In this document: in pieces, positions 1 to 8,655 of the stretch | Position numbering within the stretch: the first letter of the stretch is position 1 | Layout of the letters: each line of letters opens with the position of its first letter | DNA from: Alphaproteobacteria bacterium | GTDB lineage: Bacteria > Pseudomonadota > Alphaproteobacteria > UBA8366 | Assembly (NCBI GenBank): GCA_030743445.1 | Contig: JASLSL010000277.1 | Location: 1 to 32,314, forward strand | Length of the DNA stretch: 32,314 nucleotides | Direction: 5' to 3' | The notes under the pieces: generated by a model | Seen by the model: only the letters and a program-made list of their open reading frames with translations | Databases searched by the model: none | What the model was told of the DNA's origin: nothing | Program-made: the position numbers and the translations under genes

Positions 1-1
1 C

Positions 2-721
2 GCCGACCTGTTCGGCGTCTCCGAACGTTCGGCGCTCCGTACGGGTGCTGCGCTGGAGCTCGTCCATTGCTACTCGCTGGTCCACGACGATCTGCCGGCG
101 ATGGACGACGACGATTTGCGCCGCGGCCGGCCGACGGTCCACAAGAAGTTCGACGACGCGACAGCGATCCTCGCTGGCGATGCCCTGCTGCCGCTTGCCT
201 TCGAAATCCTCGCCGACAGCGACACCCACGCCAACGCGCGGACCCGGATCGAGCTGATCTCCGCGCTCGCCAAGGCGGCCGGCGCACACGGCATGGTCGG
301 CGGTCAGATGATCGACCTGCAGGCCGAATCCCGGACCCTCGACATCGGCGAAATCACCCGGCTGCAGCGACTCAAGACCGGCGAGCTGATCGCCTTCGCC
401 TGCGAGGCGGGCGCAATTTTGGGCGGTGCTACCGACGACGCCCGCGAGGCGCTGCGCGGCTACGCCCATGACCTCGGCCTCGCCTTCCAGATCACCGACG
501 ACCTGCTCGACGTCGAAGGCACGGCGGAAGAGGTCGGCAAGGCGGTCAACAAGGACGAGGACGCGGGCAAGGCGACCTTCGTCTCGATCCTCGGTGTCGA
601 GCGCGCCCGCGCCCAAGCCAATCGCCTCGCCGACCAGGCGATCTCGCACCTCGCCATGTTCGGGGACAGCGCGGACCTGCTGTCCAAGGCCGCGCGCTTC
701 GTGGTGGACCGCCGCAGCTAG
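2..721 (+). CDS. ispA: Farnesyl/geranyl diphosphate synthase, 3' part
   Basis: This trans-prenyltransferase condenses isopentenyl diphosphate with allylic diphosphates to give farnesyl diphosphate for quinones and other isoprenoids in the cytoplasm. The reading frame enters from the left edge, so about 55 N-terminal residues of a usual ~295-residue protein are missing and the true start is outside the window; 239 residues are visible. The first aspartate-rich motif (DDLPAMD, visible residues 29-35) and the second (DDLLD, around nucleotides 497-511) are intact, as is the KxxDxxxGKATF segment after it. The nitronate monooxygenase gene follows 13 bp after the TAG. In many alphaproteobacteria dxs and tlyA follow ispA; here tlyA lies three genes on and no dxs is seen. 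The exact chain length of the product cannot be told from the visible part. Confidence 0.93.
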   Translation, partial: ADLFGVSERSALRTGAALELVHCYSLVHDDLPAMDDDDLRRGRPTVHKKFDDATAILAGDALLPLAFEILADSDTHANARTRIELISALAKAAGAHGMVGGQMIDLQAESRTLDIGEITRLQRLKTGELIAFACEAGAILGGATDDAREALRGYAHDLGLAFQITDDLLDVEGTAEEVGKAVNKDEDAGKATFVSILGVERARAQANRLADQAISHLAMFGDSADLLSKAARFVVDRRS

Positions 722-734
722 TACTAGCGCATCC

Positions 735-1688
735 ATGTTTCACACCGTCATCTGCGACATGCTCGCCATTCGCTACCCCGTCCTGCAGGGCGCGATGCAG
801 GGCGGCGGCGGACCCGAGTTGGTCGCCGCGGTCAGCGCGGCCGGCGGGCTCGGCGTGCTGCCGACCTTCGGCGGCACCGAGGAAAAGCTGCGCGAAGACA
901 TCGCCCGGGTGCAGCACCTCACCGACAAGCCTTTCGGCGTCAACATCACCGCGATGGGCAAGGGTTTCACCGACTCCCGCACCGATATCATCATCGAGAC
1001 CGGCGTGCCGGTCTGCACCACCGGCCGCGCCGACCCGGGCGAATTCGCGGTGCGCCGGCTGAAGGACGCTGGCGTCAAGGTGGTTTCGGTCATTCCCACG
1101 GTCGACCTCGCCCGGCGCATGGCGGGCGAAGGCGTCGACGCGGTGATCGCGTCGGGCACCGAGGCCGGCGGCCATGTCGGCACGGTCGCGACCATGCCGC
1201 TGGTGCCGATGGTTGTCGACGCGGTCGATATACCGGTGCTGGCGACCGGCGGCATCGGCGACGCCCGCGGTTTCCTCGCCGCCTTCGCGCTCGGCGCCGT
1301 CGGTGTCCAGATCGGCACCCGCTTCATGGCGACGACCGAAAGCGATCTCAACGCATGGGGTGTGGCACAGCTCTTGGAGATGGCCGAGACCGACACCATC
1401 GTCTCGAAGGCGATGACCGGCTCGACCGTGCGCTGCATCGCGACGCCGGAGCTCGCGGCCTACGAGCGGGCGCTTCGCAACGGCGCCCCGGAAGACGAGC
1501 TCGCCGCGCTCAAGAAGCAGGTGCTGCAGGGCCGCAACGTCCCGGACAAAGAAGACAGGCGGCAGTCCGCGGCGGGCCAAATCGCCGGCATGATCCACGA
1601 CGTCCGCCCGGTCGGCGAGCTGATCGAGGAAATGGTCACCGAGGCCGCGCGCCTCGCCGCGGGATTGCAGGAGGCGTCCGAGCGATAG
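735..1688 (+). CDS. Nitronate monooxygenase / NAD(P)H-dependent flavin oxidoreductase (2-nitropropane dioxygenase family)
   Basis: Predicted 317-residue FMN-dependent TIM-barrel enzyme. Visible hallmarks are an N-terminal YPVLQGAMQGG strand-loop (residues 14-24), the GTEAGGHVG loop with His147, which corresponds to the catalytic histidine of nitronate monooxygenases, and the phosphate-binding ATGGIGDARG and GVQIGTRF segments (residues 170-197). The family oxidises alkyl nitronates; close relatives include FabK-type enoyl-ACP reductases. As fabI is present at 23423-24259, a FabK role is less likely but cannot be excluded. The ATG at 735 lacks a clear ribosome-binding site and lies 13 bp after ispA, so translation may depend on coupling. 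The frame is open upstream inside ispA, but the family's usual N-terminus matches this ATG. Confidence 0.85.
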   Translation: MFHTVICDMLAIRYPVLQGAMQGGGGPELVAAVSAAGGLGVLPTFGGTEEKLREDIARVQHLTDKPFGVNITAMGKGFTDSRTDIIIETGVPVCTTGRADPGEFAVRRLKDAGVKVVSVIPTVDLARRMAGEGVDAVIASGTEAGGHVGTVATMPLVPMVVDAVDIPVLATGGIGDARGFLAAFALGAVGVQIGTRFMATTESDLNAWGVAQLLEMAETDTIVSKAMTGSTVRCIATPELAAYERALRNGAPEDELAALKKQVLQGRNVPDKEDRRQSAAGQIAGMIHDVRPVGELIEEMVTEAARLAAGLQEASER

Positions 1689-1698
1689 AGGATCGGCT

Positions 1699-3084
1699 AT
1701 GGCGGTGCGATCGACATATGGCGCGGCGGTCTGGCGGCAGGAGCTCGGCGGCACCCTGTCGCTGGCGGGACCGATCGCCGCGACGCAGATCGCTTATGTC
1801 TCGATCGGGGTCGTCGAAGCGCTGATGCTGGGCCGGCTCGGCGCCGGAGAGTTGGCCGCGGGCGGCCTCGGCATGACGCTCTATACGATCCCGTTTCTCT
1901 TCGGGCTTGGCGTGGTGAGCGCGGTCGCGCCGATCGCCTCGCAGGCGCGGGGCGCGCGCGAGCCCCGGATGGTGCGCCGCTCGGTCCGCCAGGGCCTCTG
2001 GGTCGCGACCCTGATCGGCGCGATTTGCGTGCTCGTCCTAGGCGAGGCGGAGGCGATATTCCTGCTGCTCGGACAGAGCGAAGCCAATGCCGCGCGCGCC
2101 GCCGATTACACCGATTGGGCGCGCTGGGCGATGATCCCCGGGCTTTGGTTGATTGGGCTCAGGAGCTTCGTCGCGGTGATGGACCGGGCGCGCTTGGCGC
2201 TCTACGTCATGATCGCCGGCGTTGGGTTCACGGTCGTCGGCAATTACGGCCTGATGTATGGCAATTGGGGACTGCCGGCGCTCGGCGTCGAGGGCGCGGG
2301 CATCGTCTTCGCCGTGACCAACCTGCTGATGTGCCTGGCGCTGCTCGCCTTTTCGGTCGCCGAGCGGCGACTCCGCCGCTTCGCCATCCTCACCCGATTC
2401 TGGCGGCCCGATTGGGACCTGTTTCGCGAGGTGATCCGTATCGGTGCGCCGATCGGTGGGATGATGCTGTTGGAGCACCTGCTGTTCGCGACCGCGATCT
2501 TCATGATGGGCATCCTCGGCACCGAGTTCCTGGCCGCCCACATGGTCGCGATCCGCTGCGCCTCGCTCGCCTTCATGGTGCCGCTCGGCGTGGCGCAGGC
2601 GGCGACCATCCGGGTCGGGATCGCGGTCGGCCGCCGCGACCCCGAGGCGGTGCGGCTGGCGGGCTGGGTGGCGCTCGCGATCGGCGCCGGGTTCATGTCG
2701 TGCTCGGCCCTGTTGTTCGCACTGGCGCCGCTGACCCTGACCGGCCTGTTCCTCGACCTCGCCGACCCGGCGAACGCCGAGCCGGTCCGGATCGCCGTCG
2801 GCCTGCTGCTGGTTGCCGCCGGCTTCCAGCTCGTCGACGGGACCCAGACGATCGCCGCGGGCATTCTGCGCGGCATGAAGGACACGCGGATACCGATGAT
2901 CATCGCCGCTTTCGGCTATTGGGCAATCGGCTTTCCGACCAGTTGGCTGCTCGGCTTCGTCGCCGGGCTGGAGGGCATCGGCGTCTGGCTCGGCCTCGCG
3001 GTCGGATTGGCGACGGTCGCCCTGCTGTTGACCTACCGTTTCGCCAATGGGCGGCGCCTGTTGCCGGCGCCGGCGGCGGCATGA
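1699..3084 (+). CDS. MATE family multidrug efflux transporter
   Basis: A 461-residue, very hydrophobic inner-membrane protein with about twelve membrane segments arranged as two homologous halves, as expected for Na+/H+-coupled multidrug and toxin extrusion (NorM/DinF-like) transporters. Near the start it has GPIAATQIAYVSIGVVEALM, a typical MATE TM1 with its small-residue packing; the second half restarts near residue 240 with IGAPIGGMMLLEHLLFA. The ATG at 1699 follows an AGAGGAT sequence and the previous stop by 10 bp. Its last codons overlap the next gene's start in an ATGA (3081-3084), so the two are translationally coupled. The substrate cannot be predicted. Confidence 0.9.
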   Translation: MAVRSTYGAAVWRQELGGTLSLAGPIAATQIAYVSIGVVEALMLGRLGAGELAAGGLGMTLYTIPFLFGLGVVSAVAPIASQARGAREPRMVRRSVRQGLWVATLIGAICVLVLGEAEAIFLLLGQSEANAARAADYTDWARWAMIPGLWLIGLRSFVAVMDRARLALYVMIAGVGFTVVGNYGLMYGNWGLPALGVEGAGIVFAVTNLLMCLALLAFSVAERRLRRFAILTRFWRPDWDLFREVIRIGAPIGGMMLLEHLLFATAIFMMGILGTEFLAAHMVAIRCASLAFMVPLGVAQAATIRVGIAVGRRDPEAVRLAGWVALAIGAGFMSCSALLFALAPLTLTGLFLDLADPANAEPVRIAVGLLLVAAGFQLVDGTQTIAAGILRGMKDTRIPMIIAAFGYWAIGFPTSWLLGFVAGLEGIGVWLGLAVGLATVALLLTYRFANGRRLLPAPAAA

Positions 3085-3839
3085 CCGGGCCCGGGAGGCA
3101 ACGCGCCGACGCCCTGCTCCACGCCCGCGGGCTCGCCGAGAGCCGGACCCGGGCCCAGGCGCTGATCGAGGCGGGGCTGGTCTATAGCGGAGAGGCGCGG
3201 ATCGGGAAGCCGGGCCAGCGCCTCGCCGCCGACGCGCCGCTGGAGGTCCGGGGCCTCGACCACCCCTGGGTCTCGCGCGGTGGGATCAAGCTCGACCATG
3301 CGCTGACATATTTCGGGATCGAGCCGAATGGCCTCGTCTGCCTCGACCTCGGCGCCTCGACCGGGGGCTTTACCGATGTGTTGCTCGGGCGGGGCGCCGC
3401 CAAGGTCTACGCGGTCGACGTCGGCCGGGACCAAATCGCGGCGAAGCTGCGAGGCGACGCGCGGGTCGTGGTCCTGGAGCAAACCGACGCCCGCGCCCTG
3501 ACCGCCGAGCTGATTTCCGAGCCCATCGACTTGATCGTCGCCGACCTCGCCTTCATCGGGATCGAGAAGGCGTTGCCCGCGGCACTCGACCTTACAAGGT
3601 CGGGGGCGAAGCCCGAGACCTGCCTGGTCGCGCTGATCAAGCCGCAGTTCCAGGCCGGGCCCGATGACGTCGGCAAGGGCGGCGTGGTTCGCGACCCGGC
3701 GGTGCTGGAGCGGGTCTGCCGGGAAGTGCAAGACTGGCTTGAAGGCGAGGCCGGCTGGCGAGTGCTGGGTCTCGTTGAAAGTCCCGTTCCCGGCGGCGAC
3801 GGCAACACCGAGTTCCTGATCGCCGCGGTCAAGCCCTAA
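3081..3839 (+). CDS. tlyA: TlyA family rRNA (cytidine-2'-O)-methyltransferase / haemolysin A-like protein
   Basis: 252-residue protein with an N-terminal S4 RNA-binding domain (about residues 6-67, with the S4-type helix LAESRTRAQALIEAGLVY) and a C-terminal FtsJ/RrmJ-type Rossmann methyltransferase. The SAM-binding motif DLGASTGGFTD lies at residues 89-99, and VDVGRDQIA, IVADLAFIGIEKALP and ALIKPQFQAG give the remaining fold signatures, including the lysine of the KDKE set. Mycobacterial TlyA 2'-O-methylates 16S and 23S rRNA; the older name haemolysin A reflects an indirect phenotype. It overlaps the MATE gene by 4 bp (ATGA). In many alphaproteobacteria tlyA follows ispA and dxs, so its presence here fits the isoprenoid neighbourhood. 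Confidence 0.92.
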   Translation: MTGPGRQRADALLHARGLAESRTRAQALIEAGLVYSGEARIGKPGQRLAADAPLEVRGLDHPWVSRGGIKLDHALTYFGIEPNGLVCLDLGASTGGFTDVLLGRGAAKVYAVDVGRDQIAAKLRGDARVVVLEQTDARALTAELISEPIDLIVADLAFIGIEKALPAALDLTRSGAKPETCLVALIKPQFQAGPDDVGKGGVVRDPAVLERVCREVQDWLEGEAGWRVLGLVESPVPGGDGNTEFLIAAVKP

Positions 3840-3926
3840 TTGGCGGGGCAATTCCCCCTTCCCCACAACGCCCGGTGGTGGCAGACTGTGCGCCGACCGC
3901 CCGCCGAGCGGGCACGAACAGGGCGC

Positions 3927-4277
3927 ATGACCATGCAGCGGACCGCTACGGTCGCCTTGCAGACGAGCCTTTTGATCGGGATTATCATGCTCGCCTTCAT
4001 CATGCAGGTGTTCCCGTTCCTGCTCGTCATGACCATGCTGAGCATGGCCTTCGGCGTTTCGTCGGGGGTGATGCTGGTGATTATCCCGATCGTGGTCTTC
4101 GGCATGTTCGGTACCGCCTGCTGGTTCGCCGAGACACGACGGCGCAAGTGGCGGGCGCCGGTATCGCACCTCTCGCCACACGATCAGCGCCAGGACCGGC
4201 GGGCATCAAAGGATCAGGCGATGATCGGGACCCATACATGCCTGTTGCCGTGGATCCGGCGGCGAAGCTTCTACTGA
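3927..4277 (+). CDS. Small hypothetical membrane protein
   Basis: A 116-residue protein that I do not recognise. It has two strongly hydrophobic stretches (about residues 12-36 and 40-64), a basic RRRK stop-transfer sequence right after the second, and a polar, basic C-terminal tail of about 45 residues, so it is probably an inner-membrane protein with two helices. I chose the ATG at 3927, after a weak CAGGG, over the TTG at 3840, because the upstream residues are basic and unlike a coding extension; the ATG at 3933 is also possible. It lies 87 bp after tlyA and converges on sppA, whose stop is 16 bp beyond. The hydrophobic pattern supports a real gene, but the tail has no features and could be spurious. 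Confidence 0.5.
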   Translation: MTMQRTATVALQTSLLIGIIMLAFIMQVFPFLLVMTMLSMAFGVSSGVMLVIIPIVVFGMFGTACWFAETRRRKWRAPVSHLSPHDQRQDRRASKDQAMIGTHTCLLPWIRRRSFY

Positions 4278-4293
4278 GCTGGATAGGTCTTTT

Positions 4294-6084
4294 TTAGCGC
4301 GCGAGGCGGAAGGGCGGCGCCTGCAGTACGCCGACCGGGCTGAGCAGGTCGAGAGTCTCGATGATCGTGCCGAGCTCGCCGCCGAGCGGACCCGAACCGA
4401 ACAAATTGGCCACCAGCGAGCGCGCCTCGATCCCGCCATCCTGGATCGCCTCGAGCACCTGCTCGATCGGCGAGAGCGGCCGCGGCAGGACGACGATATC
4501 GATCGGGTCTTCCGGCGCAAGGCCGAGCCTTTCCTTGATCAGGCCTATGGCCACCCTGAACCCGCCAAGCTCGTCTACCAAGCCCCGTTCCTTGGCGTCG
4601 GCGCCGGTCCACACGCGACCGCGCGCCATCGCGTCGATTTGGTCGTCGGTGAGGCCGCGAGATTTCGCCGCCTTATTCGTGAAGTCGTCGTAGACGGAAT
4701 CGAGAAGCTGCCCAACCCGCTCCTTGGCGCCAGGCGGATAGTCGCCGATCTGGCTCCACATCCGCGCCCGCTTGCCGGCCTGCACCCCGTCCCAGCGAAT
4801 TCCGAGCTTGTCCCAAAACGCCTCGGTGACGAGCTTGCCGCCGTAGACCCCGATCGAGCCGGTCACCGTGCCGGGTTGGGCGACGATCTTGTCGGCCGCC
4901 ATGGCGACGAAGTAGCCGCCGGAAGCCGCGAGGTGTCCCATGCTGACAATGACCAACTTGCCCCTACTGCGGGCGTATTTGAGCTTGCGCCAGACGCTGT
5001 CGCTCGGCACGTAGGCACCGCCCGGACTGTCGACCCGGAACAGGATCGCCTTGATTGAATCGTCCTCGATGGCATCGGAAATCGCTTGCCCAACCGTGTC
5101 GGCGTGGAACCGCCGCGTGCCGGTAAAGGGCGAGGGGCGCTCGCGTCCAGGCACGATCGGCCCGACGCCATAAATCAGTGCGACCCGCGGTCCGGCTGCG
5201 TTTGGGCGCCCAGCGGCGGCAAGATAGTCATTCACCGAAATCAATTTCACGTCTGTCCGCGCATCTTTCTGTACAGCAGATACCACTTCGTCCCAGTAGC
5301 CATGACGGTCGACGAGCCCGAGTTGCCTCGCGTCGGCGCCGAGATGCGGTCCGGTATCGACCAATCTGTTTACGGTGTCGTGCCCCAATCGGCGATCCTC
5401 GGCAATGCCCCTGACGATCTGGACGAGCCAGGACTCGACAAGTCGTTTGAGCGATCGGCGGGCCGGCTCGCTGAGGCCGCTGCGGGTCAGCAGTTCGGCG
5501 GCCGACTTGTATTCATGGCGCTGTTCGATCCGGGTCTCGACGTCGAGCTTCTCGAGCGCGCCCTTCAAGAACGGCATCTCGATCGCCGCCCCGATCAGCC
5601 CGACATTGCCCGAGGGCTGCAGCCAGACCTGCTCGAACGCGGCGGCAAGGTAATATTCGACCGTGCCGTTGCGGAGCCCACCGAAGCTCTCGGCGAACGC
5701 CTTGGTGAACTTGCCGCTCTTGCGGAACGCGGCGACCGCATCGCGCAGCTCCTGCGCATGGGCGAGATCGATCCGCTCGCCGCCGAACCTGGCCACCAGG
5801 CCCTTGACCCGGTCGTCCTTCGCGGCCGCTTCGAGTGCCTCGACAACGTCGCGCAGCACGTTCTCGCCGCCGCCGCCGATATTCGGCAGCAGGCCGCGCT
5901 TCGGCCCCTCGACGACGCCGTTCCTGAAGTCGACCGAAAGGACGATCGAATCCGGCAGCTCGGCGACTGGCTCCTGGAGGCGCCCGGCGAAGATCGCCAC
6001 GGCGACGAGCCCGGCCACCGTCAGCCCGCCCAAGGCGGCGAGGCCGTAGAGAATAATCCGTCCGATCCACCGAATGGCGCGCAT
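4294..6084 (-). CDS. sppA: Signal peptide peptidase SppA, 67K type (peptidase S49)
   Basis: A 596-residue membrane-anchored serine protease that degrades cleaved signal peptides, with the double-domain architecture of E. coli SppA. One N-terminal membrane helix (about residues 10-33) is followed by two S49 domains. The catalytic dyad is visible: Lys193 in HEYKSAAELLT of the N-terminal domain and Ser388 in GHLAASGGYF of the C-terminal domain, with the oxyanion strand FRVDSPGGAYVPSD (349-362) and the following PGTVTGSIGVYGGK. The ATG at 6084 is the natural start, placing the anchor right at the N-terminus. It diverges from the HtrA-like gene across 155 bp (6085-6239), which must hold promoters for both although I see no convincing -35/-10 pair. 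Two envelope-proteolysis-type genes side by side suggest a shared envelope role, an inference only. Confidence 0.95.
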   Translation of the reverse strand: MRAIRWIGRIILYGLAALGGLTVAGLVAVAIFAGRLQEPVAELPDSIVLSVDFRNGVVEGPKRGLLPNIGGGGENVLRDVVEALEAAAKDDRVKGLVARFGGERIDLAHAQELRDAVAAFRKSGKFTKAFAESFGGLRNGTVEYYLAAAFEQVWLQPSGNVGLIGAAIEMPFLKGALEKLDVETRIEQRHEYKSAAELLTRSGLSEPARRSLKRLVESWLVQIVRGIAEDRRLGHDTVNRLVDTGPHLGADARQLGLVDRHGYWDEVVSAVQKDARTDVKLISVNDYLAAAGRPNAAGPRVALIYGVGPIVPGRERPSPFTGTRRFHADTVGQAISDAIEDDSIKAILFRVDSPGGAYVPSDSVWRKLKYARSRGKLVIVSMGHLAASGGYFVAMAADKIVAQPGTVTGSIGVYGGKLVTEAFWDKLGIRWDGVQAGKRARMWSQIGDYPPGAKERVGQLLDSVYDDFTNKAAKSRGLTDDQIDAMARGRVWTGADAKERGLVDELGGFRVAIGLIKERLGLAPEDPIDIVVLPRPLSPIEQVLEAIQDGGIEARSLVANLFGSGPLGGELGTIIETLDLLSPVGVLQAPPFRLAR

Positions 6085-6239
6085 GGGTCCCGCGATACGT
6101 TACCGCCGTTGCAATCCTCGCCTAATAGGCGAAAGCGGCGTGCGGGTCAAACCGCGGCATTGTACGTCATGGTGATTGACTTGGGCGGCCCACCTCCGGC
6201 TCTAATGCAATCCTTGCGATGGCATTACGAGCGGAAGCG

Positions 6240-7205
6240 ATGGCGGGCCGGTATATCCCGATTTTGTGGCTGTGGGCGGCGCTCACGGTGCTGGCGGCAC
6301 CGGCAGCGGCCGGGCCCGTGTCGCCTGACACGCTTCGCTCCGTGGTCAGCGTGCTGCCCGAATGGCCGAAGGGCCGCGACGTTCCGGCCGACGTCAAACG
6401 CGCCCGCCGCGAGCGGCCCGAGGGCACCGGCGTCGCGGTCTTCGAGGGCGGCTATCTCGCAACCAACGTCCACGTGCTGCGCGGCTCGACCTCGGTGCGG
6501 GTGCGGCTAGCGGACGGACGCATCCTGCCGGCCGAGATCGTCGGCCTCGACGCGCCGACCGACATCGCGTTGATCAAGGCTTCGGTCGACCTGCCGGTCC
6601 TCGAGGCGGGGCCGGAGCCGGCGCTGGCCGACCCGGTCTGCGCGATCGGCAACCAGTTCGGCCTCGGCCTGTCGGTCACTTGCGGCGTGGTGTCGGCGAC
6701 ACACCGTTCCGGCGTCGGCTTCAACCCGATCGAAGACTTCATCCAGACCGACGCGGTGGTCAACCCGGGCGCGTTGGGCGGGGCGCTGGTCGACGGCCAG
6801 GGCCGGCTCGTTGGCCTGGTCAGCGCGATCTTCACCAAGGAGGTCGACGCCAATGTCGGGGTCAACTTCGCGGCCTCGCTGCCCATGGTGATGCGCGTGG
6901 TCGAGGACCTGAAGGCCACGGGACGGGTGATCCGCAGCCGCCTCGGCCTCCGCGTCGAGGACCTGCCCGAGGCTGCGCGCAAGACCGGCGCCGGGGCCGG
7001 CGTGGTCCGGGTCCAGGCCAAGGGGGCGGCGGAAGCGGCGGGGTTGCGCCCCGGCGACGTGATCGTCGAGATCGCCGGGCGCAAAATCCTGAAGGCAAGC
7101 GGCGTCACCTCGGCGGTTCACCTGTTCCGCCGCGGCGACGCTTTCGACCTCACCTTCCGCCGCAGCGGCGAGACCAAACGGGTCACGGTGACATTGCGGA
7201 AATAA
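6240..7205 (+). CDS. HtrA/DegP-like exported trypsin-fold protein with PDZ domain, catalytic serine missing
   Basis: 321 residues from the ATG at 6240, which has GGAAG just upstream; the ATG at 6219 would add seven residues before the signal peptide. An N-terminal signal peptide ends near Ala24. A chymotrypsin-fold domain follows (about 60-215), then a PDZ domain (about 230-318, with AAGLRPGDVIVEIAGRKI). His78 (ATNVHVL) and Asp108 (TDIALIK) of the triad are in place, but the serine motif, normally GNSGG, reads NPGALGGAL at 175-183, so Leu179 replaces the nucleophile and Ala178 the preceding Asn. The reading frame is otherwise intact and well conserved. It is probably a non-proteolytic member acting as chaperone or adaptor, by inference. 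A copy of its last ~16 codons lies at 10403-10453, on the other side of the TRAP operon. Confidence 0.85.
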   Translation: MAGRYIPILWLWAALTVLAAPAAAGPVSPDTLRSVVSVLPEWPKGRDVPADVKRARRERPEGTGVAVFEGGYLATNVHVLRGSTSVRVRLADGRILPAEIVGLDAPTDIALIKASVDLPVLEAGPEPALADPVCAIGNQFGLGLSVTCGVVSATHRSGVGFNPIEDFIQTDAVVNPGALGGALVDGQGRLVGLVSAIFTKEVDANVGVNFAASLPMVMRVVEDLKATGRVIRSRLGLRVEDLPEAARKTGAGAGVVRVQAKGAAEAAGLRPGDVIVEIAGRKILKASGVTSAVHLFRRGDAFDLTFRRSGETKRVTVTLRK

Positions 7206-7235
7206 ATCCAGGCGAGGTTCGCCTGTCTCGCGATC

Positions 7236-8648
7236 TCACTTTCCGATATCGACGAATTCGGGCCCGAACAGCAGGTTCGGCAGCCAGATCGATATCGGCG
7301 CAACGAAGGTGATGAGCACCAGGAAAGCGACCAGGATGATCATCCATGGCAGCGCCGCCTTGAGAACTTCGATCAAGCTCATTCCGGTGATGCCGGAGGC
7401 GACGAACAAGTTGAGGCCGACCGGCGGCGTGACCATGCCGATCTCCATATTGACCACCATGATGATGCCGAGGTGGATCGGGTCGATGCCGAGCCGCACC
7501 GCGATCGGGAAGAATATCGGCGCCATAATGAGCAGGATGGCGGACGGCTCCATAAAGTCGCCCGCGAGGATCAAGATGACGTTGACGACGATCAGGAACA
7601 TCCACCACGTCATCCCGGCCTCGGTGATCAGCGAGGCGATCTGCTGCGGAATTTGCTCGGTCGTCAGAACATGGGCGAATAGCATGGCATTGGCGATGAT
7701 GAACAGCAGCATCACCGACACCTTCCCGGCTTCGATCAAGACTTTGAACACGTCCTTGTCGAACGGCACCCTGGGTGCGGCACAAACGGACGCCACGACG
7801 TTGCGCAGGACGATCGCCGCGAGCCCCTCGTCCGCGTCCGGATTGCGCCAGTGAACGCCCTTGAGCGGCCCCATGTCGCGATAGACGAAAACGGCGATCA
7901 GGAAGGCGTAAACCGCCGCCACCGCCGCCGCTTCGGTCGGCGTGAAAATGCCGCCGTAGATACCGCCTAGAATGATCAGGATCAGCAACAGTCCCCACAC
8001 GGCGTCCGACCCCGCTTCGAACACCTCCTGCATCGACGCCCGCGGCTGTCGCGGCAGACCGATCATGCGGGCGCGGACGTAAATTCCACCCATGAGCAGC
8101 AGGCCGCCAATCAGGCCAGGGATCACGCCGGCCATGAACATGCGGCCGACCGAAACCTCCGTCGCCGCTGCGTAGACCACCATGACGATCGACGGCGGGA
8201 TCAGGATGCCGAGGGTACCGGCGTTGACGATGACACCGACGGCGAAATCCTTCTTGTAACCGGCCGAGACCATGCCGCCGATGACGATGGTGCCGATCGC
8301 CACGACGGTGGCCGGAGAGGATCCGGACACCGCGGCGAACAGCATGCACGCCATTACCGAGGCCATGGCGAGCCCGCCGCTAAGATGACCGATGCAGGCG
8401 ACCGCGAAGCGGATCAGGCGCTCGGCGACTCCGCCTGTCGAAAGGAAATGCGAGGACAGGATGAAGAACGGAATTGCGAGGAGCGTGTAGTGCTCCATCG
8501 TGCTGAACAGCTTCAAGGCTTGGGCGGCAAGTGAATCGTCGGAAAACAAAAGAATCGTCGCGACGCTGGAAAGGCCGAGCGCGATCGCGATCGGCATGCC
8601 GATATACATGAAGCCGAAGAGAAGAACGAACAGGAAGACGGTGGTCAT
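7236..8648 (-). CDS. dctM: TRAP transporter large permease DctM
   Basis: 470-residue inner-membrane protein of the IT superfamily, the transport subunit of a Na+-driven tripartite periplasmic transporter. It carries about a dozen hydrophobic helices with typical motifs such as GMPIAIALGLS near the start, SSPATVVAIGTIVIGGM and GILIPPSIVMVVYAA in the first half, and NMEIGMVTPPVGLNLFVASG in the second. A polar segment near residues 255-300 enlarges it relative to ~430-residue relatives. The ATG at 8648 begins MTTVFLF as usual for the family; an upstream open extension in the same frame lies inside dctQ and is not plausible. It starts 7 bp after the dctQ stop. Its 3' end converges on the HtrA-like gene, with 30 bp between the two stop codons. 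Confidence 0.93.
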   Translation of the reverse strand: MTTVFLFVLLFGFMYIGMPIAIALGLSSVATILLFSDDSLAAQALKLFSTMEHYTLLAIPFFILSSHFLSTGGVAERLIRFAVACIGHLSGGLAMASVMACMLFAAVSGSSPATVVAIGTIVIGGMVSAGYKKDFAVGVIVNAGTLGILIPPSIVMVVYAAATEVSVGRMFMAGVIPGLIGGLLLMGGIYVRARMIGLPRQPRASMQEVFEAGSDAVWGLLLILIILGGIYGGIFTPTEAAAVAAVYAFLIAVFVYRDMGPLKGVHWRNPDADEGLAAIVLRNVVASVCAAPRVPFDKDVFKVLIEAGKVSVMLLFIIANAMLFAHVLTTEQIPQQIASLITEAGMTWWMFLIVVNVILILAGDFMEPSAILLIMAPIFFPIAVRLGIDPIHLGIIMVVNMEIGMVTPPVGLNLFVASGITGMSLIEVLKAALPWMIILVAFLVLITFVAPISIWLPNLLFGPEFVDIGK

Positions 8649-8655
8649 TGTCCGA

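Noticed and set aside
7206..7235. Small hairpin AGGCGA-GGT-TCGCCT (7210-7224) between convergent genes
   Set aside because: The stem is only six pairs with no T-tract on either strand, so a terminator cannot be claimed with confidence.
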